From Flaveria trinervia (Eukaryota; Streptophyta; Magnoliopsida; Asterales; Asteraceae): 64,000 nt of DNA. Each line of letters starts with the position of its first letter. Position 1 is the stretch's first letter. The DNA lies in assembly GCA_025506515.1 (NCBI GenBank), contig CM046444.1, positions 118,124,930-118,188,929 on the forward strand. Reading direction: 5' to 3'. Positions 1-10,176 of this stretch are shown in pieces. The notes under the pieces were generated by a model. That model worked only from the letters and a program-made list of their open reading frames with translations, was not told the origin of the DNA and ran no database searches. The translations under genes were made by a program, and so were the position numbers.

Positions 1-442
1 TATACCAATTCTTATTTCACCATTGAGAAACTTAAAGCGGCTTAGGTTTTGGAATTTGCTTGGATATCGCAAAAGGATTAATGGGTGCACATAGATATAG
101 CAGAAAAGATATAGCCACCACTTCATCGGTTATTAAAAGTCTTATTGGATGATAAAAACCAATAGAATCTTAGTCCGTAATAAACATAAAAAACATAAAT
201 GTCTACGTTGTGATGAGTATATACATCATGAAAAGATATGTAAAAATCTTACATTTTAAAGTTTTAATATAGTATATATTTGTTTATTTATATGAAATTA
301 CAATTATTTTCATCCAACAAAAGGATCACCTAAATTTAAAGTTTTTTTCTAAACTAGTTGCATAGAGGGTTTGGATATAAAAATAAAATAATAATAATAA
401 GCTTTTGTTTAGCATCCTTTATTTTAAGGTCCTCTAATTTTC
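1..442. other. AT-rich intergenic sequence, no gene seen
   Basis: No open frame of note and no recognisable element end. The sequence is AT-rich and starts inside an unknown context at the window edge. The segment homologous to the 26.5-33 kb region begins just downstream, near 443. Confidence 0.5.
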
Positions 443-1850
443 TAGATTATGTACACAAATTACACATTAGTTTTCATTTAGTTTTACATGGTTTTATAAA
501 TTTTAATCTAGTTAATTATGAGAAAGTATTGAGATAAATACTTTTGGCATTTCTATTTGTGATTTTTTAACATTTCACAAATGATTTCTTTAACATTCAC
601 AATTTGATTTGAGTAGTTGATTGGTTTAACCTCACTTCTTTCAAGGAGAGCAAATAATTAGTATGTTTATAAATGTTTTCTTTTCACTTAAAACTCGCCT
701 CAACTCTAATTGTGTGAAGTGTGCCTCTTATAAATTGTATACATTATATTAGTGTATCCAATATATTAGTGTCAAATTGTGTGATGTGTGCCTTTTATAA
801 ATTGTATACAATATATTAGTGTGTACAATATATTAGTGTATCCAATATATTAGTGTCAAATTGTGTGATGTGTGCCTTTTATAAATTGTATACAATATAT
901 TAGTGTGTACAATATATTAGTGTAATCATGTTTTCATGCGTTAAAGATCTAGAAAAACATATCTTTTTACGAAAATGTCATCAATATTAGAATCGGATTT
1001 GGGACCAAAAGGTTTGAGTTTTCCCTTCACACTATTATTAAAATGTAGGACCTTTGTTTGGATTGCAGAATTGTAGAAGCAAATATCTATTGAGGGATCA
1101 AGTTTAGTGTTCACTTACATAAGCTACTTAGTAAATTAGTATTTGATGCTACCAATACTCGTAAGATGTATAGATATGTTAGGTTTATTAAAGATATGCC
1201 AAATCAAAATTGAAATATCTATTAGTTTGTAAAAGAGCCTTAATTTTCTATTTCGCTAATGACTCTCAAAATAGTTGAACCGCCTAAATTAAATTCTTTG
1301 GTGTCCTAAATTGCAGTGTGTGGTGAGTTTATTATTTACATATCTTTCTACTTTGGTTTTATTAGCTAAAGAATATTATATGTTTATGTGTATCTGTTAA
1401 CGTGAATACGTGACAAGGACATATTGGATTATGTTGGGATATTTAATGCTCATAACACATCATGTATCTGTCCATTAAATTTATTGTTGAAGAACTTTTT
1501 GTGAAAAACAAATCTTCTGATAAAAACAGTTCAATCGTCAAAAACACAATTTCTAGCTTAACTATGAGATTTTGAGAGTCCGTGTGCTTTCGATACACAA
1601 AGTCCTTCTGATAAACAAGAAACTTTTGTTAGGAATCTAATTCTGACGAACGACCCACTTTCAACTAGTTTTCTTGTTCAGTTCCATGAGTAGTGGAATT
1701 ATCTTTGCATCTAAAGAAGATCCTATGCTCATCTACAACAATGATTTTTTGTTTATCATGTTTTTTGCTATATCTTATACAAACAGAGGACACAATCATG
1801 ATATGTCACATTTTGTAGATTGATGGTTGAGGTTAACTATCGGTCTAAAA
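443..1850. repeat. Upstream part of duplicated unit, copy A (diverged partner at 26505-33073)
   Basis: By eye this stretch aligns in the same orientation with 26505-26811 and then, after inserted elements, with about 32146-33073. Substitutions and small indels are frequent (roughly one in ten positions in the parts I compared). It has no long open frame. It contains the 84-bp tandem repeat at 708-923. In copy B this same interval holds a solo LTR, a TA expansion and a Copia element. It precedes dynamin-like copy 1 and appears to be part of the unit duplicated with that gene. Confidence 0.7.
708..923. repeat. 84-bp tandem repeat, about 2.4 copies
   Basis: A unit beginning TCAAATTGTGTGATG at 772 recurs at 856, a period of 84. 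Each unit holds further short repeats built on AATATATTAGTGT. Its counterpart in copy B is interrupted by two LTR elements and a long TA microsatellite, so the repeat seems unstable or an insertion target. Confidence 0.85.
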
Positions 1851-2429
1851 TAAATGACAAATAGTTTTTCTACTGTTTGTTTCAATTGGTTGTTTAAGTG
1901 AAGCTGGTTGCAGTTTGTAATATAAAACCTTTTAATGTAATAATTGATAGCATGTGCGTTTATACTTGCAAATTGCTATTGTATTCTAATATGCAATTAA
2001 TTGAGTGATATATATAACGACACGGATTATATTATCCTTATTATCGTAGTATTATTGTCACTGTTTTTTATATTAATTTGTGTTGATCCAGGTTTTGGAC
2101 GATAACCACACCTGATTAATGAAGACGTGGTTACCATCAATCTAAAACATATTGCATTTTATAATTTTACAGTTTTATTATATAGTTAAACGATCACATC
2201 TCGCTTTCAATTTTAACTATACAGGTACGAAATCACCTTTGCAATGTGCGAGTAAACCTGCTAGCTAATAACATTAACAAAAACATTTAATTTGTATAGA
2301 ATTTGTGTATCAAAAGTAGAAGTATTGACAAAGTTTTGTTATAAATTTGGAAGAAGACATGAAACATATATGATTATTTGGCTTTTATACAAAAACATTA
2401 ATTTGTTTTTAAAGGAATTAGAATGTTAG
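1851..2429. other. Spacer present only in copy A of the duplicated unit
   Basis: Homology to the 26-41 kb region stops near 1850 and resumes near 2430. In copy B the gap is filled by an LTR fragment (33074-33334). No coding sequence or element termini are recognised here. Confidence 0.45.
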
Positions 2430-5400
2430 CCTTTTATATTGTTTAGAAAGTTTATAAGAGAAAAATATCTTATTATGAAAAGTTAAGAATCCATTACAAA
2501 AAACTTATATTCCATAAATCCTGGGTTTATATTAATAAAAAAACTTAGATGGATTATAAAATAATATGATAATTGATAATGTAGTTAGTAGTCAGTTAAG
2601 TCATAATAACCTGAAGTGGCTTAAAGCTTTTACATTTATTTAAAGTGACTAAATACTCACTTGTTAACAGAAGGTTGGTTTGCTTGAATTGTTTGATACC
2701 AGATAGCATGCATAGTCTAGTGAGTTTTTGAAGTCTTTTGCAGTAGGGCATCCCATTAACAGGTCCATCATCAAAACTGGTTAACCAAAATCAAAATACG
2801 ACCCATTTTATATCAAACACGTTTTGACCTGTTACCTAACCTGACCCGTGACACCAAAGTTTTGCCTCAATGCTACCTGCAATATGGACCAACAATTTGA
2901 CAATAAATATTATCTTGTTATAAATATAACCTTTGCATCAATTCATCAATCAAGATGCACAAGTAAAAACAAATCCAAAAACAGAAATCACAGAAACTTC
3001 CATGACATTTATTGGCTAATCTCAAGGTAAAACAAGACCATATTGCAAATACAAATAAGTAAAACATGAATTCATCCAACAAGAGTCAATTCGGTAGCCA
3101 AAACCATCAAACAAAACTCTAAATTAAAGAGAATAATCAACTTATACTTGCCATTTTTCAATGTCTTTCTTGGCTTTGGTGAGATACTCAATCCTACGTT
3201 CCAATTTAGCCCTTTTGGTAGCCAGTATATCCTCTACATCTGGTAACTTACTTTTATCTTTGATACACTTCGTTAGATTCTCTTCAATTAACCCTGGAAT
3301 CCCAACATCCATCATCTCCTTGATTGAAGACTGAAGATATAAAGCGCAATGGTCGACAAATCTGTTGACAACAAACTCCCAGTACACAGCTACTGTTTTC
3401 CTCATTTCGAAAGCTCTTTCTATTTGATCCGCCGAATAACGTTTCAAATGGTCCACCCTAATGTTTTCTCCTAAACCTTCAATACTTGTAAAACTTTTCC
3501 ATCACTGAGGTCAAGCTTGAGTGACTTCATTTCATTAACTTTTGTATTAATATCATTACTACATGTATTGAAACACTTGTTTTCCAAATCTAGCATCTCC
3601 TCTACGATTTTCGTAAAACTGTTCTTCACACCTTCAACCAACACTCCACCAGCCTTTTTTAGGGACTCATGTAGCTCTAGATATTTCTTTGCGTGGTCTA
3701 AAAGGACTTGTATCACCACCTCCCTTATGTAATCAATAATACTTGTTACAAATGTGTCGATGGTAATAGTCGCGTTTGAAAACTGTCTACTGAGAAGTGG
3801 TTTGATGAAGCTAGATGTATCAAAACTTGTTAGGTTGAGCCAACTTTTGGATAAGAGCTCGATTTCATACTGCAAAAATGGAGCTTGATTATCAAGTTTC
3901 AAATCTTGAAGATCAATCCGAAACATCTTAAACTGTTGTCGTATATTGAAAGCTGCGCGCATATGTTTAACCTTTCGATATTCTACATCATTTTGTGTTA
4001 TAAACAGTTGGTGGAGGCTCATGCTTACGGAGGAAAGTATTCTCAAAATCACTGGTACAGCATCACTTAACGAATCAAACGTTTTTCGACACTCTTTTAT
4101 CTCAGTGCCACACTTTTGTAGATCAGACTCAATTCTTTGAGGAATGAAAGAGCATGGGTGAAAAAGAATAGACAACATAGTAGTAACAAGATGTTTAGAA
4201 ATGACATCAAAGCCAATGTAGTCCTTATTAACTTCAGATAACAAATCATGCTCTCTTGTTTTTTCACCATCTTCACTAGTAGTATTATCAACAAAGAAAT
4301 ATCTGAAAGAGGTTACAGACTTATTCTCCAAGTTTAAGCATTGAATCCTAAATGTAGAACATTGATCTAGTTTTGTGAAAACTGTAACAAGGTGCCTACG
4401 AAGGCAATGAACTTCGTCGAGGATCTTTCTGGATAGACACGAGTCGATGTTGGATGAACATAATAACACATGTAGAAACAAGCATGTGACATAGCTATCA
4501 GATTGATAACGGTGGATATAACCTAAAGGCAAACATAAGGTTCACAAAATATTATCAATCTCAACAAACAAGCAAAATACTTACAAATCAGAAAAACAAT
4601 AATGAACTCTACATTACTCTTACCTTTAAAAAGCTCAATAACCTTCCGTTGTTTATTCATATTCTCCATATAGGTGTACACGTTCTGAGTGATCAGTGAA
4701 GGCTCTGGGAACTGTTTCTTGACTTCTGGTAAAAGAACAACCGTAAGATCAGACACATGTGGTTGAATAACAGTCAAAGTGACCTCTATATTCGATCTTT
4801 CGTTCTCTGGTGTATGTTTCACTAACTCTTCAATCTCACTTGCAATAAGATCTTCACGTACTTCTTTCTTGAAATGAGTACATTCAAAGGGAAATTCCAA
4901 CAAGATTTTTCGAGAAGGAGCCGAATCGATCGTAAACTTCAAAAGCAAAGGAATTTCTAAACCCGAAGGCAAGTTAAGGCCAACCAAGGTGCCGATCACA
5001 CTCGCTGCACATGCCCCGTCTCACCGAGAACAATAATCATAGGTAAAGGGGGTTTTTCAGATAATATTTCCATTTTTTGAAGTAATTCGATCGTATCTAA
5101 AGGCTCCTTCAGCTTTTCTGATAGTTCTTTGATAAGCCGAGGAGTATTATGTTGGGAATGCGACATTTTTCGATCAAGAAACAATATTTAATATCGATCT
5201 ATATGGGGAAATTAAGCTCGTAAAGTGTTTGTGTATAATCAAAGTACCTGATGAACAAGATCGAACCCTAGATCATGTGATGAAGAACATGCAAAAGAGA
5301 GAAGAGAGCGAATGAACAATATTATGGTTGTAATAAGACTTTTTCATGATCCAGAAGAATCCATGAGGTACACATGCAGCCCTCTAGGTTCCACATGTTA

Positions 5401-5510
5401 ATCAACAGACCTCTTACTTTATATTCATGCAATTTAACCCTTATTTGTAAGTTTTTAATTTTCTTTTAACCGGGGAACTCACTTACACCGTAAGGTATAT
5501 TTGGACTAAT
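2430..5510. repeat. Nearly identical segmental duplication, copy A
   Basis: Matches 33338-33803 plus 38931-41557 in the same orientation at very high identity; I noticed only a handful of substitutions and single-base indels in about 3 kb. The partner is interrupted by a Reina-like retroelement whose target duplication CCAAC corresponds to a single CCAAC here. The segment contains dynamin-like copy 1 and its flanks. Identity ends after AAGGTATATTTG on both sides. Confidence 0.9.
3142..5166 (-). pseudogene. Dynamin-like (DRP4C/Mx-like) protein, degenerate GTPase, copy 1, two frameshifts
   Basis: Two exons: 5166-4624 and 4522-3142, with a 101-bp intron (donor GTAAGAG, acceptor TTTGCCTTTAG) that joins the frame exactly. 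I chose the ATG at 5166 (MSHSQ); upstream codons in the frame are not ATG. Order: GTPase-like region (1 to about 240), dynamin stalk, and a C-terminal GTPase-effector-like domain (about 535-641). The P-loop position reads GETGACAAS in the intact copy, without GKS/T. The DxxG position reads LLPE. TKLD (G4, residues 231-234) is kept. Relative to copy 2, one G is missing near 5019 and one T near 3495-3498, so the frame breaks twice; adding both back gives 641 codons and a stop. Dynamins remodel membranes, and the plant DRP4 branch is poorly understood. Loss of G1 and G3 suggests no GTP hydrolysis. The breaks could be assembly errors. Confidence 0.75.
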
Positions 5511-5670
5511 TATGCTATGAATTATTATGATTGTTTTGCTTCCGCTGTTCGTTTATATTATTATCCCTGCTATCCTTTGCCTTCATAGTAAGTACGTGCA
5601 CACAAAACTACGTAAATATAAAACGTTTGCAGAAAGTACAACCAAATAAGATTGTATTAGATACGCACTA
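5511..5670. other. Unclassified AT-rich spacer
   Basis: Unique to this side of the duplication breakpoint. No coding sequence is seen. Confidence 0.4.
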
Positions 5671-5678
5671 ACACACAC

Positions 5679-5867
5679 TAGCGGAATATCATAGGGGCAA
5701 GGGGGGAACTATTTTTCATCCGCAGTGTTAAATTTTATATCGATGGTGTAAATTTTGACCCGGTAGTATAAATTTTATATAAATATCGAGTTCGCACCCC
5801 CTTAAAAAAATTAATTTCACACCCGCCCCCGCCCCCTTACAAAAAAATTAAAGCTTTGCCACTGCTA
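5679..5867. mobile_element. Short hAT-like non-autonomous element (MITE), 189 bp
   Basis: Bounded by ACACACAC at 5671-5678 and 5868-5875, an 8-bp duplication as expected for hAT transposons, although low in complexity. The ends read TAGCGGAAT on one side and TAGCAGTGGCAAAG on the complement of the other, an imperfect terminal inverted repeat. There is no transposase. The interior is rich in short C-runs and A-runs. Confidence 0.5.
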
Positions 5868-5875
5868 ACACACAC

Positions 5876-6127
5876 TATAATTAGACCGTTGGCTTAAAAC
5901 ATCCTTTCATTTTAGACACTATTATTATTTTGTATAATATGAAAATTGACCCCTAATCATTTAAAATTATACTATGTGGGGGAGCATTTAGTTTTTTTTC
6001 TTTTTTTTAAAGGAATGAACATAAATGAACTATCCGTCAAACGGTTCATTGGATGTTCGGTTTATTTGTGTATCTATACGTAGTATAATGTGCGTGTGTA
6101 ATGCAAAGGATATTACCCTATATGTTT
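5876..6127. other. Intergenic sequence
   Basis: AT-rich, with no gene or element ends recognised. Confidence 0.4.
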
Positions 6128-6132
6128 AAAAG

Positions 6133-6619
6133 TGATGTGGGTCCAAGTGTGGATAAGCAAGCTTTAGCTTTTTTGGAGGCCCAAGATTGCTTATCAAATG
6201 AGTTTTACTAAAATGACCATAACTTGGGCTAGAAGTCTCCGTTATGGGCCCGGGACCGGTCAAAACGACCGTTGGACCGATGAGCACGTTTCGGCCCAAA
6301 AACGGCTTATTTTATGCGTTATTCAATTTTTGACTTATTTTTACATTTTGTTGGACTTTGTGTTTGGCCCAGTTTTTGGCTCGTTTATGTTTTGTGGCCC
6401 ATTCGACTTTGGTTTTGTTTCTTTATATGCTTGTAATGCATGGATAAAATATCATTGAAGTTTATAAAAAATCTGTTTTTCTCTCTATCACAGTTTGTGC
6501 TAGTGTAAACCCTAATTATCCGTATTCTTTGTGAATCAATTATAGTAAGAAGAATTGCTCCTGGTATTCTCGTGAATCAACAGGTTCAATCTACCATCTT
6601 TCTGTTTCCGACTGCATCA
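6133..6619 (+). mobile_element. Solo LTR, 487 bp, with 5-bp target duplication
   Basis: Starts TGATGTGGGTCC and ends GACTGCATCA, so the ends are TG...CA. It is flanked by AAAAG at 6128-6132 and AAAAG at 6620-6624. No primer-binding site, polypurine tract or coding domain is attached, so the internal region was probably lost by LTR-LTR recombination. The 86-codon open frame inside it (6198-6458) is not considered a gene. A reverse-complemented partial copy lies at 33074-33334. Orientation is inferred from the TATATG-rich 3' part and is uncertain. Confidence 0.75.
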
Positions 6620-6624
6620 AAAAG

Positions 6625-7889
6625 ACAACGGAATGAAGAGAATTTAGTTTTACAGATCAAAGCCGTTCGTTTTTCATCTAGGGTGGGAAATGCGTGGTGA
6701 TTTTCTGCTCGATTTTTTGCTAGATGCTTCCTGCCCTGTACACACGTGTCTTTTCATTGAAAAGAAAAGAAATAGGTAGAGACAGAATATGAAATCAGGA
6801 GCTGAGAAGGAGAGAGTGGCGGTCGAGGTGCTCTGATGGTGATATTTTTCTGCAACCACGTAATTCAATATTACCTCATTCATTGATACAGAAGAAAGTA
6901 ACTTTAAGTGATATTTTAGCCATGTTTTCATAAAACTCAGATGCAGAATGCACTGGTGCTTGAACCTTTGTGATAAAAAGAATTCTCATTTTAGTTAGTA
7001 GTTTATGATCACTAACATAGAAAATATATTTCTTATTCTTAAAGCAGGTTTCTATTATTACTTATTGTTGGGATTTCGTTAGGTTCACACATATTCGCAT
7101 GCAGTGTATTTACATGATCAATCTATAACAAAACATCATGATAATGAACAATGATGCGCTTCTTATGTGTCTATTTTTTTATCCTTTAAAGATGCCTTCA
7201 TTTCCACTTCCTCCGTTCTCTTATGAAAATTCACATCAATATGGCCTTCGCCGCTGAAAAATCTAACCTTACCAGTTTTTCATAAACCTATTAAAGAAAG
7301 TAGCAGCTCATGTTCGACACTGTTTTATCATTGGTTTTGGATGGAATCAGACAAGTAACAAAGTACAGGTACGTTTATGATCATTTAAAGGATTATTTCA
7401 TGGGAGAAACAAAGGTTCCTTAGTTTACACAACATGTACTACAAGTTTCATGTTTTAGATTTTGTTTTCAAATCATTTATTTATTTGATACTAATTTATT
7501 TTTTCACAGTGACCATTTCAAGAATCTTTGAGCGGACAATGGTTCACGATTGGATGCTACTACAATGGTTCATGATTGGAATCTTCAAGTGGGAGAATAC
7601 TGATTTAGAGTGTACTAGGTATAGACCATTCAATACATTTATCTTTAAGAACCGATTTTGGTTATTTCTAAAATTTTAAAATCAAGTTGAAACGTGATCA
7701 ACTCTTTCTTGAATGTTGAATGTTATGAAACAATGATTTATCCATATTACTTTGCAGTATGAACTATGAGGAGGTTTGTAATAATGTTAAATTGTTAACT
7801 CAATATTTCTTACTTTTTCCTTTCACTCCTACGTATTGTTTTTATTTGATCATTAGTTGTATGTTTGTAGGACCTACACAATTGCTTCA
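6625..7889. other. Unclassified intergenic sequence
   Basis: No protein family recognised. Short open frames (6674-6931 minus, 7434-7679 plus) lack any recognisable motif. No element termini were identified. Confidence 0.4.
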
Positions 7890-8291
7890 TGATAACAAAA
7901 GTTAGAACTGTTCTTTATCAAACATATGAGGTGAATCTAACAGCTAATGTCAATCATCAACAACAATTACTCCTACAATAACTCTCAATCACGTGTAAAT
8001 ATAGTAGTTATTGTATAGTCAAATTATTTGTTATATCTTTCCATTTATTTCTCCTTGTAAGTAGCATTGTAATCTCCTATATAATAATATCAAAATCTCT
8101 CTTCAAATCAAGAGAGAATTCCCTGACTTTCATGGTATCAGCCTAATCGGTCCCTTCATCCATCTCTTCTTTCTCACTGTCCTACCATGTCTTCCACAAC
8201 TCCCACCGAAACCAAACTCCCTATGGCAACCATTCTCCACATGCTCACCATCAAACTATCCTCTACTAACTACCTCTATTGGCAAAATCAA
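7890..8291 (+). mobile_element. Copia-type LTR end, primer-binding site and gag start (remnant)
   Basis: An LTR-like stretch ends in CTGACTTTCA at 8132 and is followed directly by TGGTATCAGCC, a match to the initiator-Met primer-binding site. The LTR start near 7890 (TGATAAC) is a guess. An ATG at 8187 opens a frame with the Copia Gag-like phrase KLSSTNYLYW. That frame is cut at 8292 by an LTR-derived insertion, and no downstream Copia domain was found after it. This is a truncated dead copy. Confidence 0.6.
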
Positions 8292-10129
8292 TGTCACACC
8301 CCAACCTTGACGGCGGAATCGTCGAGATGTGAGGGTTACGATTGTTCACACCACATAACGCTATTATTAAATCCAATATATTAATCAAGATTTAATTGTA
8401 ACATTACAAGTAAAAGGCTCAAAAAAGATATATCATGAATACAAGTATAAAAGTAACAAGATCATCGATTATTCCTCTAAGTCCAATCCTAAGTGAGATA
8501 AACTTCAAAGTGTAGAACACAAACTCGAGGTAATCCTGAAACATGTTAAAAATAAAAGATCAACGTAAAAAGATGAGATTGAACCTATATAATAAAGGGA
8601 AACGTTTCCAAACGACATTTTCAACGTTTCTGCACATCTAATTCCATTTATACAACGCATCTTCATCGTTTTCGATCTCCATTTTCTCTTGAACCTTACA
8701 ACCGATCGAACTCCATATTCAAGACAACTTCAACAGAAATTAGTTTAGGGCTTCTCATCATCGTCAATCGAGGAAGCTTTACACAAATTTAATTGAATTA
8801 TTATTAACAAAAACGCTCTGGAAGAAGATTCAACCGGTCGCGACCTAGTCCTTCCTATTCTTCATCAATTCCATCTCAATTAAGGTAATTTGATGCATGA
8901 TTACACTCGTTTATTCATGTTAATCGAAAGCCCTATGCTTAATTCGATTATCAATATTGATTTTCTGTCCAATTTAATCAGTCTACAATTAGGGTTTATG
9001 TGAAAAGGGGGAAATGTCTAATTATCGTTTTTCTAACATTTCAAATTGGCGTATCAACACATCTTGGGTTTCTGCCCAACTGACGCCACACACAGAGAGT
9101 ACGCGTGTTCGACCACGGTCCAACGCATAATGTTTTTTTAAAACAATTTTTAATTTCTAGAAATTTCTAAAATGTTATTAAATAAAAAAACATTTTCTTA
9201 ACTACATTTATTTCAGATGGTATTAATTAGTTTCTGAAAAAGAAAAACAGATTCTAAAGGTAATACTTTTATATTTTAATATCCTTTAAAGAATGTAAAT
9301 GTTATATAAATGGTAAAAAAACTCATTTATAAGACTTAAATTTTGTAAACCCTTTAAATAGTTAAATATTCATTCAATTATTTTCAACAAGTTATTTGAT
9401 AACTAATTATTAAAACTAAATATTTCATTATAGTTAATAACTCTATTTCACTAATTAATCACTATTTTAAGTAGTATTATTCAATTAATTTATTTTGGTT
9501 AGTCAAGTTATTATATTTCATTGAAATTCCAAATCTCAATCAAAATCTTAATTCACACATAGTCGTTCAACCATTTTATTCTAATAATGAGTACCACCAA
9601 ATCTTAGGTTGAACCTTGAGGAGTTCTTTTGGGGTCACGTCTAGCATTTTATTATTTTCCAAAAAAACTTATAATTATCATGTGAGTATTCATTACCTAT
9701 TTTTATATTTTATATTTTGAGGAAATCATATGATTCTTTATTTAATCATTGTTATTCATTGTTATTCTATTGTATTAAAAAATTCAATTTAATACATGTT
9801 ATGTTATTACTTGTAATTATGTGTTCATATTTAGATAAACAAGATGATACATTCATTAACTCATGCAACCACGGTAACAATGATAGATCTATTGGTTTGA
9901 CAAACCCACCCCATATTTTATATTTTGGGGAAATCATATGATTCTATAAAGAAGACAATATTATGTTTTATGGTTTCACTTTAATTGTGTCATAATGTGT
10001 GTTTGACTTGCATTATTCAATAACTAAATGACTTTAAATGTTATCTCAACGTATTTAGTACCGTGTGCTATGAACAATCGATTCACTTTCATCCGCCTTG
10101 ATGATTCCGCTATCGGTCGGGGTGTGACA
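8292..10129. mobile_element. Composite insertion with inverted LTR-type ends (TGTCACACCCC...GGGGTGTGACA)
   Basis: The left end (8292 onward) resembles the 3' end of the Tekay-like LTR in minus orientation for about 300 bp: GCGGAATCGTCGAG, CACATAACGC, then CCTGAAACATGTTAAAAAT near 8536. The right end is a related LTR 3' end in plus orientation, so about 75 bp at the two ends are imperfect inverted repeats. I saw no matching target duplication. The middle is AT-rich and non-coding. It may be two LTR fragments joined head to head or a fold-back element. Confidence 0.5.
9740..9935. repeat. Left arm of a dispersed inverted repeat (partner 12560-12687 plus 15229-15273)
   Basis: The complement of this stretch reappears at 12560-12687: TTTGTCAAACCAATA, CCGTGGTTGCATGA and ACACATAATTACAA are shared. 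It continues at 15229-15273 on the other side of the solo LTR at 12688-15228. The solo LTR therefore inserted into the right arm. Confidence 0.7.
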
Positions 10130-10176
10130 TAAGTTCTATATAAGCATGGTAAAGTCCTCTAAACTGCATCCTGAAA

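Noticed and set aside
3517..4140. Plus-strand open frames opposite dynamin-like copy 1
   Set aside because: Shadows of the minus-strand coding sequence, repeated identically opposite copy 2.
6198..6458. 86-codon open frame
   Set aside because: It lies wholly within the solo LTR at 6133-6619 and has no recognisable domain.
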